DNA of 64,000 nucleotides, from positions 4,650,001-4,714,000 of the forward strand of contig NZ_CP043761.1 in assembly GCF_008386395.1 (NCBI RefSeq). Reading direction: 5' to 3'. The notes below the pieces were generated by a model. That model saw nothing but the letters and a program-made list of their open reading frames with translations. It was not told where the DNA came from and made no database searches. The position numbers were made by a program, and so were the translations under genes. Source of the DNA: Paenibacillus sp. 37 (GTDB lineage: Bacteria; Bacillota; Bacilli; Paenibacillales; Paenibacillaceae). Positions 49,544 to 58,224 of this stretch are shown piece by piece; within the stretch, counting starts at the first letter, position 1; every line of letters starts with the position of its first letter.

Positions 49544-50983
49544 TTACAACTTAAATAAACCTAAAAATTTCTTTCGTGGTTCATTTTTAATAGCATAAGA
49601 TGTTAGTTGACCAAGCATTTGAGTTAATCCGTTCTCAAACTCTAAAGATTCATCATCTGCACCAGTATACGCATGGGCTATTTCATGTAACAGAGTGCCT
49701 GAAAAATCGATTACATTACGTAATTGGCTCCGTTTGATCGTAATCCTCTTTTCTAAAGGTTCCCACAATCCAAGTGCTTCAAAACCAGAATAATCGACCC
49801 GCATCGTCTCCGAGATGCTAATTTCTTTTATGTTTTTTGTCTGACTACTGGGTAGCCAATTTAAGATTAAATCTTTTACAGCAAAAACCTTTTGTTCCTC
49901 TTTTGACAAACTAGAGACAGGTATGTAAGTAAAATGAAAACTTGTATTAAACTCTTCTCGATAACCTTCTAAATCTCGAATAGGACTCCCCTCTATGTCT
50001 TGGAGTTTTGTAAGTCTATAAGCAATGGACTCTGGGACGACCACAACTCGGTAACCATCATCCTGGGCATGAGTGACTAAAGAACCACCATTCCTCATTT
50101 GGTCAGGCGTGAGAAAAATTACATTTTCGTTAGCATTTAAAATTTTACATGCATGGAGTTGGACATCTGTCCATTGGAGTTCGTCATGAATATAACCTGT
50201 TTCGTAATTTTTCAGATCCGCAGCCATTTCATTAGCAACGACTGAATCAGTACATGCAAGTAGTATAGATTTCACTCTATCTGTATAAGCACTGCGCCCG
50301 ACGTTCGTGCGCTCCCGGTTGAGAGCTTTGCGTAGCGCCGCATTGGTAGAGGTAATATTATAGCTAAACAAGAAATTTTCTTCTTCGGCTACACACAGCC
50401 CGTTCACATAAATTCTTGCTTTATTCTCTTTCTTTGGTTTTAAAACCGAACCGTAAGACGTTTTTTCTAATATTTCATCCCCTGAAAAATGTAGAAAGAA
50501 ATCTTTAGCTTGTTCCATGTCCTCATCGTTGACTCCGTATAAAATTACATCAGTTCCAACAAGGGTAGGATCAGATGGTGACTGAATTACAGCATGCAGG
50601 GTAACGATATCATCAAATCCATGCTTATTGCTCTTGTCCATAGTGATATCTGCATGACGAGAAAGAATCAAGATTTGGATATTTTGACGGTCAAACGTAG
50701 CCATTGCATCCTTCAATCCTACGCCAAATTTTCCAATAACCATCTCAGGATTATTTAACTTTTCCTTATTTTCGTTTTGTGTAAAGTGCTCATATCGCAA
50801 ACCACGGCCAAAATCACGAATATGCCATGCTCCCTGCTCATCCTTGTAAATCTTTGGTACAGACGTCTCTGATAGTAAATATTCATCGAAGGCATTAGCA
50901 ATTAGTTCTCGTAAAGCGTAGGCAGGGGTCCAATGTTCAAGTACTTTTTCAATATTTAAGTCAAACTGACGTGCGACTTCCAT
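49544..50983 (-). CDS. GHKL ATPase fused to an HEXXH (zincin-like) domain
   Basis: A 479-residue protein. The GHKL/Hsp90-MutL-like ATPase occupies about 1-230. The N box is ALRELIANAFDEYL (Glu26, Asn30), then HIRDFGRGL (Asp57, Gly59, Gly61) and the lid motif VIGKFGVGLKDAM. The middle part (about 235-390) is unassigned. The C-terminus contains LLHEIAHAYTGADDESLEFE, a metal-binding HEIAH at 433-437 with a following acidic stretch, as in zinc metallopeptidases. AAGGAGGAG precedes the ATG. It lies 263 bases upstream of the helicase-nuclease on the same strand; that gap has a small hairpin (CCCAGC/GCTGGG). I infer a two-gene defence cassette. Confidence 0.82.
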   Translation of the reverse strand: MEVARQFDLNIEKVLEHWTPAYALRELIANAFDEYLLSETSVPKIYKDEQGAWHIRDFGRGLRYEHFTQNENKEKLNNPEMVIGKFGVGLKDAMATFDRQNIQILILSRHADITMDKSNKHGFDDIVTLHAVIQSPSDPTLVGTDVILYGVNDEDMEQAKDFFLHFSGDEILEKTSYGSVLKPKKENKARIYVNGLCVAEEENFLFSYNITSTNAALRKALNRERTNVGRSAYTDRVKSILLACTDSVVANEMAADLKNYETGYIHDELQWTDVQLHACKILNANENVIFLTPDQMRNGGSLVTHAQDDGYRVVVVPESIAYRLTKLQDIEGSPIRDLEGYREEFNTSFHFTYIPVSSLSKEEQKVFAVKDLILNWLPSSQTKNIKEISISETMRVDYSGFEALGLWEPLEKRITIKRSQLRNVIDFSGTLLHEIAHAYTGADDESLEFENGLTQMLGQLTSYAIKNEPRKKFLGLFKL

Positions 50984-51160
50984 TATGGTTCTCCTCCTTA
51001 GATATATTTCATATTGTCGTTATGTATGGTCATGAATGAGACTCAACTGCCAGCAAAACTATAAAAGCTTACAATGAACTGATGATCATTTCATCAACTC
51101 ATACTGTAATAAACTGTGATTCAAATGAAAATAATCTAATCCTACTTTTCGTATTTTAAT

Positions 51161-51666
51161 TCACAAAACACCTTCCTGTAAAGATTCCCATTTTTGAGAT
51201 GTTAAGGTTAACGCTTGGTAGAGTTCAATGATATACCTGTACTTACTCATGTAAGTTTTTGAGTTGACTAGATTCAATTGTGAATCATCAATTAGCCGAT
51301 GCGGCCTACCACTCTCTTTTTATGAGGTCAAATTTCAGATAACTTCATATTTAATTTAGGATACTCGGCAGCAACTTTTAAATTTACATCAAGTAACAGA
51401 CTTAATACCTCCTTTGGGATTGTACTTATACGTTTTCCGTTCATCTGATGATATAAATTTAATTGTTTTAACATTCTTCTATGTTGGTCACGTTCGTATA
51501 AAGATCCGTTAACTTATTTGCCTCTTCCTGCCAATCTAGACCACACTGTAAAAAGTAATCTGTAAACCATTCATAGTAGGACGGGTTGATTGGATTCGAC
51601 AGGATCAATCTTTTATACATCATCATCACACATAGGATCGGCAGAAAGAATCTTGAAACTCAACAT
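51161..51666 (-). pseudogene. Decayed gene with several frame shifts
   Basis: Four stretches on the minus strand read like one protein split over frames. 51666-51620 gives MLSFKILSADPMCDDD. 51626-51500 gives YKRLILSNPINPSYYEWF and then GLDWQEEANKLTDLY. 51510-51328 gives RDQHRRMLKQLNLYHQMNGK up to KLSEI and a stop. About 51312-51161 gives SGRPHRLIDDSQLNLVNSK and ends SLQEGVL. Protein-like composition continues across the breaks, so this is a broken gene of about 165 codons. The family was not recognised. It lies between the defence pair and the toxin locus. Confidence 0.55.
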
Positions 51667-51713
51667 TAATCGTTTCTAATTAAACAATCAGCATGGTTAA
51701 CGATCTTTCGCGA

Positions 51714-52061
51714 TTATTGGCCCTCAATCTCACAGACCTCAATATATTTTTCGTTTAACCATTCTAATGCTACTTGCTCTTCTTCTTTCAAGATAACGCC
51801 TCGCTGGCTTTTATATTGAAAGTTCTCTTTTGCCCATAACAATAGTATCTTTATATATTCTAACGTCTCAATTTCACATGTACTGTCCTCTTCATCTTCT
51901 TCTGCAAAGATATCTTCAAAAGTTGTAAAAGACTTGTTAGATTTTATTAAGTTCACATTCCCTCCTCCCTCGTATAACGTTATTTTCCCTATCATTAATT
52001 CGATTAAGTTTCCGATCTCTTCCTGGATCGTGGCGAAGTCTCCAAATATATCTGATCCCAA
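51714..52061 (-). CDS. Hypothetical protein, probably N-terminally damaged (immunity-like context)
   Basis: The first usable codon is a TTG at 52061, giving 115 acidic residues (GSDIFGDFATIQEEIGNLIE, then FEDIFAEEDEEDSTCEIE). The same frame stays open and protein-like up to 52154 (YTIEYKEDFNEVILDLGRDS) without any ATG, GTG or TTG, just after a TGA. So either the true start has been lost, or a rare start (ATC at 52148) is used. Small acidic proteins next to a polymorphic toxin are often immunity proteins, but no family was recognised. Confidence 0.5.
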   Translation of the reverse strand: MGSDIFGDFATIQEEIGNLIELMIGKITLYEGGGNVNLIKSNKSFTTFEDIFAEEDEEDSTCEIETLEYIKILLLWAKENFQYKSQRGVILKEEEQVALEWLNEKYIEVCEIEGQ

Positions 52062-52235
52062 AGAATTACTAATCAGATAACTATTCTTTAAAGATGAATC
52101 CCTGCCTAAGTCAAGAATAACTTCGTTGAAATCTTCTTTATATTCGATGGTATATCAATACTTAATCATCTTCGTAGCTCCAATCTTCTTAATACAATGG
52201 ACAGGCGGATGTAATCATATCAAGCCCATAATAAT

Positions 52236-52418
52236 TTATTCAGCACCCTTATTTGCTGGCCTCTCGCCTTCTTTGTTTATTTTCTGTATGCAAATAAAGC
52301 TCATTCCTCACAACATTTCAGGTGGGAAGAGCTTTCGGATTTTTATAACACCAATCGGGGTCATACGGTAACGTTTTAGTGCTTGCATATCTTCCAAACT
52401 GTACACCCAATACTTGGA
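52236..52418 (-). pseudogene. Gene remnant between the immunity and acidic genes
   Basis: A frame open from 52418 reads SKYWVYSLEDMQALKRYRMT and on to KLFPPEML, meets a TGA at 52310-52308, then continues (GMSFICIQKINKEGERPANK) to a stop near 52236. No start codon or ribosome site is seen. It looks like the tail of a lost gene, possibly an old toxin or immunity module. Confidence 0.4.
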
Positions 52419-52496
52419 CTATGAATACTATGGACGTATAAAATAAACGAACATTCGTTGTTCTTCGCAAATGATATATGATTCACAATCAGTGAG

Positions 52497-52874
52497 TTAA
52501 GAATGTAAACCCAATCTTTTTTTTACCATATCTAATAAATTATAAATCTCCTGTTTAGCTTCTGGGTGCTCCTCCACGTACTTCTCACTGTAAATCATCA
52601 AATAGTTATAAAATTCATCATGCTCCATCACTGCAATTACATCTTCATCATATGCTGGCGGCTCTCCAATAAAACACACTTTCTGATCACCAATATACTC
52701 TTCCTCTTCTGGCATATGATAGGATGAAAATTGTACCTCCAGTGGACCTGAACCATAACCATGTCTCTCATGATCTCCGAAGTATGTTAAAGCTCTCGGA
52801 AAATCAATAATCCAGAAATAAGATTCGACTAATCTATCTATTTCAGCTTTTGTTGTCAAAATTTTGTACATCAT
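52497..52874 (-). CDS. Probable immunity protein for the EndoU toxin (CdiI type)
   Basis: A 125-residue acidic protein (YKILTTKAEIDRLVESYFWI, DFPRALTYFGDHERHGYGSG, EEEEYIGDQKVCFIGEPPAY). The sequence is like the ribonuclease-toxin immunity family named CdiI found next to EndoU effectors. GGAGGAGA precedes the ATG. It starts 20 bases after the stop of the EndoU toxin gene on the same strand, the usual toxin-immunity order. It should bind and block the toxin nuclease in the cytoplasm of the producer and its kin. Family match is by eye. Confidence 0.75.
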   Translation of the reverse strand: MMYKILTTKAEIDRLVESYFWIIDFPRALTYFGDHERHGYGSGPLEVQFSSYHMPEEEEYIGDQKVCFIGEPPAYDEDVIAVMEHDEFYNYLMIYSEKYVEEHPEAKQEIYNLLDMVKKRLGLHS

Positions 52875-52893
52875 ATCTCTCCTCCGATATTAA

Positions 52894-54225
52894 TTAAAAA
52901 GCAGGATAAAAGTTCTTTATGTTCCCTTTTTCATCTACGAACCCCACAAATTTCAGCCCATTTAATTCTCCTTTAACTATCCCGTTTTTCACGTTTCCAG
53001 CCTGTATCTGTGGCTCTAATGCTGCTTTTCCCCAATTATACATTTTTTCATTAGAGATTATATTAGGATCATATACTGTTTTGGGATCATTCACTCTCTT
53101 CCCAAGCACATTTCCATTTGAGTCCGTTATCGGTTCAAAAATACTTTTATCTGATTCACTTCGTTTCAAGGACGGAATTTGATACTCCACCTCGTAGATC
53201 CCCTCGACATTGTGCTTCTTGGGTTCACCTATAAAATAATCCTTTTTAACACTCAGCCCATACTTATTTGCGTCTTCTTGTAAGGCCCCATTGAATTTGT
53301 CCATATTATGACCACCTGATACTCCAGGTCTACTACCTCTCTTAAATCCATCAACGTTTACTAGGTGAGCATATGGCCTTTGCAATTTCTCAGCATCACT
53401 TACATGTTCACTTATTACTGTCTTAGTTGCTTGTCCCTTGCCCTCAGAACCCTTCTTCTGCTCATTCGCTTTCCTCGCTTCAGCCGCTTCCATATTCTTT
53501 TTAATCTTCGCCACAGCTGGATGAGAAGAAGGTACGCGAAACGGCCCTTTGCCACCCGGCATACTCCCGCGAACCATCTGAAATGCCATAAATAGCTGAC
53601 TGAACTTCAGAGAAGTCAACATCATCTGAGCATACTTATCGGATACAGGCTCGCCTGTGAAGGGATGAATTCCATTTTCAAAGGCTTTGATCTGCATCAC
53701 ATAAATATCTTCCCCTGGCACTTCAGCATCCGTAGCTTGCATCCGATTAAAATCCAAATGCCCCTGATCCTTCTTATATGCCTGAAGGGCTGCCTGATCC
53801 GTAACACCATTCTCGTTCACAGGCAACCACATCAGCTTCCCATACACATTGACTTGCGCCATCCGGTAGCCTTTATCCTCCGTACCCGCATCATCACCCA
53901 AGGTCTTCATCATTACTCCCGCACCCACAGCGCCAACAGCACTTCCAAGACTCACCTTTTCAGCATCGACATTCTCAAATCGCGTAGCGATCTCCTTGAG
54001 TTCCTTGGAGATGCCCACCATACTCTCCAGTGCTTTATCCAATATAGGGTGCGACTGTTCAAACTCATAGTAGAATCGCTCCTGCGTCGCCCCCATCCAC
54101 ATCATCTGAACGAACATGATCTGTCTCGTCAGTTCACTGCGAATATGCTCCAACTGTTGTCTGGCCTGATCCACCTGATTGGATACATGATGTAGTTGCT
54201 CAGGAGTCACCTTAATTGTACTCAT
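52894..54225 (-). CDS. WXG100-type polymorphic toxin with EndoU ribonuclease domain
   Basis: A 443-residue toxin. The N-terminus (about 1-95) is a WXG100/ESX-like helical hairpin (KVTPEQLHHVSNQVDQARQQ and the turn MMWMGATQERFYYEF, W-x-G), implying type VII secretion. A pre-toxin region follows (about 110-270, HPFTGEPVSDKYAQMM). The C-terminal EndoU domain (about 290-440) has GVSGGHNMDKFNGAL, GEPKKHNVEGIYEVEYQIP and PKTVYDPNIISNEKM, holding the two expected active-site His (GGHN and KKHN). EndoU toxins cut RNA in competitors. No Esx/YukE or EssC gene is in the window. GGTGA lies 6 bases before the ATG. The immunity gene follows immediately. Confidence 0.87.
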   Translation of the reverse strand: MSTIKVTPEQLHHVSNQVDQARQQLEHIRSELTRQIMFVQMMWMGATQERFYYEFEQSHPILDKALESMVGISKELKEIATRFENVDAEKVSLGSAVGAVGAGVMMKTLGDDAGTEDKGYRMAQVNVYGKLMWLPVNENGVTDQAALQAYKKDQGHLDFNRMQATDAEVPGEDIYVMQIKAFENGIHPFTGEPVSDKYAQMMLTSLKFSQLFMAFQMVRGSMPGGKGPFRVPSSHPAVAKIKKNMEAAEARKANEQKKGSEGKGQATKTVISEHVSDAEKLQRPYAHLVNVDGFKRGSRPGVSGGHNMDKFNGALQEDANKYGLSVKKDYFIGEPKKHNVEGIYEVEYQIPSLKRSESDKSIFEPITDSNGNVLGKRVNDPKTVYDPNIISNEKMYNWGKAALEPQIQAGNVKNGIVKGELNGLKFVGFVDEKGNIKNFYPAF

Positions 54226-54873
54226 CCGTTTTCACCGCTCATCTGATATATGATTAACCTATGTTAGCAGAAGTACTAGTACAATACATCCGCCTAACCT
54301 CCTGATTTCACTGCATGAATCCACGCTCAGAATGATTTATATCCGTCCTTCAGCCCCATACGATCTCTACGTAGGTGTATACATTTCAAAGGGTTTTCAT
54401 TCAATTTGACGACTAAAGGATACTGTGGCATTTCACTGCGACGAACAACAGACTTTAATTATTCATGGCATTAATGAAGTAACTTGACTTTAACTGGAGA
54501 TCAAAGGTACTATATGTTTATATAAATGGAATATATTACAATTTAAATATCTATTTTGGAATCTTATATTATCAAGATGGGTATCAGAGCGTATCATACC
54601 TAAGATATCAATGCATATAAATGAGTTTTACATTTTGTCTGCAACACATAATCATTGGCAGGCATTCATTTTACATATACATTCCTACTTCATAGAGTTT
54701 TCTAGCCTGTAGAGGTCTACCTCCTTAATTTCTTTTTCAGTAAAGAAAAAAGGGGAAGAACCATCTTCATAAGAAAGGAGGGCAAGAGGCTTTAATCTGC
54801 AAGCAGGTCTATTTGTCGTTATCCATATTTTTGTAAAAGATTACCCATAACAAGAAAGGTGGAATTTATTGCT
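54226..54873. other. AT-rich intergenic region between the toxin and the DUF4879 gene
   Basis: A stretch of about 650 bases with no credible coding frame. A T/A-rich near-palindrome TTTCTTTTTCAGTAAAGAAAA lies near 54730 and an AAGGAGGGCAAGAGG motif near 54773 without a following start codon. Promoters for both divergent genes must lie here but none is clear. Confidence 0.4.
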
Positions 54874-55440
54874 ATGAGAAAATTGTTTAGTTTAGCTCTT
54901 ATTCTTGTTCTTGTACTTTCGTTTAATGTGGCTGCCTATGCAGATGGTGATGTGACTCAAACCAAACCGTTGACAAAGGAAGAGATTATTAATTCCAAAG
55001 AATTCCGTGAAGCTGTAAAAGCGGCTAAGGCTGAATTTGAAGCGCAGAAGGCTAAAGATACGGGTGGTCCAGTTCTGTTTGCACCTGCTCCGAACGTATC
55101 TCACATTAATGTATACGGTGTTGTATCTCCTAATGGCGGTCAAGAGATTTACGGCTTCAATAACAACCCGCTCTCCACGACCAATGATCATGGCGGGGCT
55201 TGGATTCAGTGTATTACGTTCCAGATCGGTTATGACAGCAGTCACTTCGGCAAACTCGCTGGCAATACTATGACAAACAACTGGTCTGAAGCTATTGATC
55301 TGGACGGTGATCGTGTCATAGATGCTTTTGCCCATTCTTGGGTTTATGAATCCCCTAATACAACAGGCGGACAATTTGTAGGTACGGTCTATTCCATTAA
55401 CATCCCAACACAGTGGACCGCTTGGATTAATGTCCGTTAA
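54874..55440 (+). CDS. Secreted DUF4879 (YolA-like) protein
   Basis: A 188-residue exported protein. The signal peptide is MRKLFSLALILVLVLSFNVA with cleavage near AYA-DG. A charged segment (about 30-65) is followed by the DUF4879-type domain. That domain shows VYGVVSPNGGQEIYGFNNNP, STTNDHGGAWIQ, FQIGYDSSHFGKLAGN, IDLDGDRVIDAF and TQWTAWINVR. B. subtilis YolA is the best known relative; its function is unknown. The ATG at 54874 is preferred to the GTG five codons earlier, which overlaps the AAAGGTGG ribosome site. It is in the accessory AT-rich stretch and stands alone. Confidence 0.75.
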   Translation: MRKLFSLALILVLVLSFNVAAYADGDVTQTKPLTKEEIINSKEFREAVKAAKAEFEAQKAKDTGGPVLFAPAPNVSHINVYGVVSPNGGQEIYGFNNNPLSTTNDHGGAWIQCITFQIGYDSSHFGKLAGNTMTNNWSEAIDLDGDRVIDAFAHSWVYESPNTTGGQFVGTVYSINIPTQWTAWINVR

Positions 55441-55486
55441 CAGGAAGGATGTAATCAAAATATTGGAGGAATTGGCTATCCTGGTT

Positions 55487-55706
55487 CTATCCTGAGGAGG
55501 AATACGGGAGGTAAGCCCAAAAGCTCATCAGCTTTGGAAACGAATCGGATCGCCCCAATATGATATGACAGCTCATTCTTCTGCTAACAATTACGTTAGC
55601 TTGATCAGGCGCAGGGATATTTATCGCTGCGTCTTTTCTCATTGTGACGTTATCCTAAGAGCAGTAGCCGAGCAAAATTGCCAAGGCAATGCCGAGTATC
55701 TTTTTG
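55487..55706 (-). pseudogene. Lipoprotein gene remnant
   Basis: Reading leftward from about 55706, GKKILGIALAILLGYCS looks like a lipoprotein signal with a lipobox. It is followed by a TAG, then MRKDAAINIPAPDQANVIVS in the same frame, which loses protein character and stops at 55487. There is no good start. I take it as the degraded beginning of a lipoprotein gene; the family is not certain. The rest of 55441-55820 holds a GCGCAG/CTGCG hairpin with TCTTTTC that may terminate the DUF4879 gene. Confidence 0.4.
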
Positions 55707-55819
55707 CCACAACAAGTCTGAACTTGTCGCCCAACAATGCCACGTTCGCACTACTCTTGAATCCAAACTTTAGACTAAATAAATCCAGTGTCTCTTGTCG
55801 TACCTCTGAAATGCATCAA

Positions 55820-55858
55820 AAATAAACAAGCCAGCCCACGATTGGACCGGCTTGTTCA
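55820..55858 (-). terminator. Terminator region beyond the SPFH gene
   Basis: On the minus strand AACAAGCC...GGCTTGTT followed by TATTTTT. A weaker, partly mutated copy of the same motif lies near 58070-58100. Confidence 0.75.
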
Positions 55859-55916
55859 TTCGAATTTCAACACATTAATTTGTTGAGAAAGCATGGCGTG
55901 CATTTTCAACCGCTAA

Positions 55917-56795
55917 TTAGGGAGATACGCTCCCTGCGCCGCTATTTTGCTCTGTTTTTGTAGTCGGTAATTGAATCATTGGCGTATTGGACCCACTTAC
56001 ATATGGAAGGGCTCCATCCCATTTCTTGATGGTTTCATATTCAACGAGTTGGCTGGATAAGGATTGTTGAAGCTCTTTATTGGCTTTTGCTTGACCTTCT
56101 GCTTCGATCAATAGTTTGTCTGCATTACCTTGTGCTTCCACGCGCTTGCGTTCTGCTTCTTTCTTGGCGATCTCCAGTTCAGTCGTTTTACGTTCCAGTT
56201 CTTGAGAAGCTTCGACACGTTTATCGATGGCTTCCTGAGTCTTAGCGTCAGGTTGAGGAACACCTACGGTAACGTTGGATACGATAAAACCTAACTCTTT
56301 AACGTCATCCGAAAACCGTTGTTGCACGTCCACGCCTGCTTCAGATGACTTTTCACCATACACATCAATGACTGTAAACTTGGAAATACCTTTACGAGCT
56401 GCATCACGGAAACGTGTTTTGAGATATGTATCCTCAATTTCTTGAATGCTAATTGGCCCAAATGTGTTGAAAATAGAAGATACTTTACTTGGTTCTACTT
56501 GGTAGTTGTAAGCAAAATCGATTGTGATGTTTTTCCCGTCAGATGTAGCAATTTGAATATCTCTGTATTCCACCGTTTGAATTCGGATCGGATATTTGGT
56601 TACTTTATCGAACGCTCCAACCAGTTTCCACCCTTGACTCAGTGTGCTATCTTTTACCCCTCCATTGGGTGAATACACGACCCCAACATAACCATTAGGA
56701 ATTCGTGTTAAAAAGAAGGTCACCATTAACACTCCAACAATAATAACCAATGCAACCGCAATGGCCCCGACTCTAAACGTCTTTGAATTTTTCAT
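55917..56795 (-). CDS. SPFH/stomatin-prohibitin family membrane protein
   Basis: A 292-residue protein: one N-terminal membrane span (about 9-32, VGAIAVALVIIVGVLMVTFFL), then an SPFH domain (about 33-200, RIPNGYVGVVYSPNGGV, QTVEYRDIQIATSDGKNITI). A coiled coil follows (about 200-260, ELERKTTELEIAKKEAERKR, ANKELQQSLSSQL) and a short Ser/Thr tail. Members form large ring- or cage-like assemblies that organise membrane domains. The ATG at 56795 has GAGGAGA upstream. It overlaps the end of the small membrane protein gene by 23 bases, so the two are coupled. Confidence 0.88.
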   Translation of the reverse strand: MKNSKTFRVGAIAVALVIIVGVLMVTFFLTRIPNGYVGVVYSPNGGVKDSTLSQGWKLVGAFDKVTKYPIRIQTVEYRDIQIATSDGKNITIDFAYNYQVEPSKVSSIFNTFGPISIQEIEDTYLKTRFRDAARKGISKFTVIDVYGEKSSEAGVDVQQRFSDDVKELGFIVSNVTVGVPQPDAKTQEAIDKRVEASQELERKTTELEIAKKEAERKRVEAQGNADKLLIEAEGQAKANKELQQSLSSQLVEYETIKKWDGALPYVSGSNTPMIQLPTTKTEQNSGAGSVSP

Positions 56796-56931
56796 CACTT
56801 TTCTCCTCTTGTTTGAATTTATTGTATTTCTTCAGAATTCTACTACCTATTTTATTGAATAGCGGGATCATTAATGCCCATAGAATAAATGCTAGGATCA
56901 AGATTAAAATGATTCCCCCAATAAATGGCAT
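56773..56931 (-). CDS. Small single-span membrane protein, partner of the SPFH protein
   Basis: A 52-residue protein: a long hydrophobic segment (MPFIGGIILILILAFILWAL) then a basic, charged tail (LKKYNKFKQEEKSDEKFKDV). The ATG at 56931 has AGGGGAGG 6-7 bases upstream; the longer frame to 56982 has no ribosome site. Its last 23 bases overlap the SPFH gene start, and it is transcribed first. The layout suggests a membrane partner or adaptor. No family was recognised. Confidence 0.7.
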   Translation of the reverse strand: MPFIGGIILILILAFILWALMIPLFNKIGSRILKKYNKFKQEEKSDEKFKDV

Positions 56932-57105
56932 ATTCGTCCTCCCCTCTTTGGATGTAACCGAGTACAAATTTATAAATAGCAACTAATTATATCCTTCTTT
57001 ATATATACTTTGTAAATTCATATTAGGTTTCAAGATATCCGGCGTCACTTCCTGTAGACCTCTTTAGATACAAACATATTCCGAACAAGACTGCCTTAGT
57101 CTTAC

Positions 57106-57136
57106 AAAAAAAAGAGCCATCAAATTATTTGATGGC
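57106..57136 (-). terminator. Terminator after yaaA
   Basis: On the minus strand GCCATCAAATAATTTGATGGC then CTCTTTTTTTT. Confidence 0.85.
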
Positions 57137-57192
57137 ATTTACCAATGTGTAACTCTATACGAACCAAAATTTATAAACCATTGTACAACAGG

Positions 57193-57945
57193 CTACTGTC
57201 CCTCTGAATATATAAATACATAAGTACTCTCTTCCGATTTCTCTTCTGAGAAAACAAAACCTAACCGATCAAAGCTTTTGATATCCTCCACATCTGTAAT
57301 CTTCCGCTCAGCCATATATCGTACCATCTCACCTCTGGCCATCTTGGCCCGGGTTGCCTTTTCAACAAGTTTCCCATCGACCATTTGTCCGAACACACAA
57401 GTGATCATCCGGGTTTCCTCCTTCAGGAAAGGCGTGATGTTCTTACTATACTCTTTGGAAGCCAAATTCAGAATACAATTGCTTTCAGATTGAAGCTGAT
57501 CCGCCAACTTGCTGCCCCAGAATTGATAGAGCGATTTGAAACCTGGACCTTGCAGCTTACCCTGCATCTCCAACCGATACGGCGTAACGCCATCCAAAGG
57601 CCGTAAAATGCCATAAAAACCGGATAGTATGCGTAAATGCTGCTGAAGATACGCCAGTTCCTCATTTTGAAAAACACCCGGTGCCATATATTGATACTGA
57701 ATGCCCTCATAGGCATAGATAGCTGGCGTAAGATTTGTTTTTATATTCATATTCCGAATCCGCTCCACGTTCTGTTCAGCGATTGCATCGTTACACTTCC
57801 ACAACGTTTTGAGCTCGTCATAGGATAACTTTTGAAGCAGACTCAATAGCTGTTCTGACTCGTTTATAAATTGCGGCATCTGCGCGATAGCCATCAAATC
57901 GGTGTCGATCTTCATCTTTTTAGCTGGTGATATGATAATTCTCAT
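57193..57945 (-). CDS. yaaA: Peroxide stress protein YaaA (DUF328)
   Basis: A 250-residue YaaA/UPF0246 protein. In E. coli YaaA limits free intracellular iron and DNA damage during peroxide stress. Family blocks are the start MRIIISPAKKMK, then YDELKTLWKCNDAIAEQN, PAIYAYEGIQY, LRILSGFYGILRPLDGVTPYRLEM, NLASKEYS and the basic ATRAKMARGEMVRYMA. AAGGATGG lies before the ATG. It stands alone with its own terminator. There is also a catalase and MsrAB in this window, but not in an operon with it. Confidence 0.93.
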   Translation of the reverse strand: MRIIISPAKKMKIDTDLMAIAQMPQFINESEQLLSLLQKLSYDELKTLWKCNDAIAEQNVERIRNMNIKTNLTPAIYAYEGIQYQYMAPGVFQNEELAYLQQHLRILSGFYGILRPLDGVTPYRLEMQGKLQGPGFKSLYQFWGSKLADQLQSESNCILNLASKEYSKNITPFLKEETRMITCVFGQMVDGKLVEKATRAKMARGEMVRYMAERKITDVEDIKSFDRLGFVFSEEKSEESTYVFIYSEGQ

Positions 57946-58224
57946 CGTGCTAATCCATCCTTAATCTACCTTTGTTTTGTCGTTATTCATTGTACAGGAT
58001 TGGATGGGTAAATCCAATGTCAACGCACATTCATTAATATCGTGGTGTATTTGAAAAGAACTACAAAAATGAACAAGCCAGCCCACTAATGGACTAGCTT
58101 AATCATTAAAACTAAAAAAGGCATCATCAAACTAATTGTTGTTACTGAATCAAATACTCTTGTGATGTTTAACTATATGTGGTCTATAGTTTTTCAAGCC
58201 ATTTCATGCAAGAGATCTATTTCA

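Noticed and set aside
52126-52371. Hydrophobic 81-residue plus-strand frame
   Set aside because: No ribosome site; the minus strand of the same bases has more protein-like remnants connected to neighbouring genes.
55565-55825. 86-residue plus-strand frame after the DUF4879 gene
   Set aside because: No ribosome site, runs into a terminator hairpin and overlaps a lipoprotein-like remnant on the other strand.
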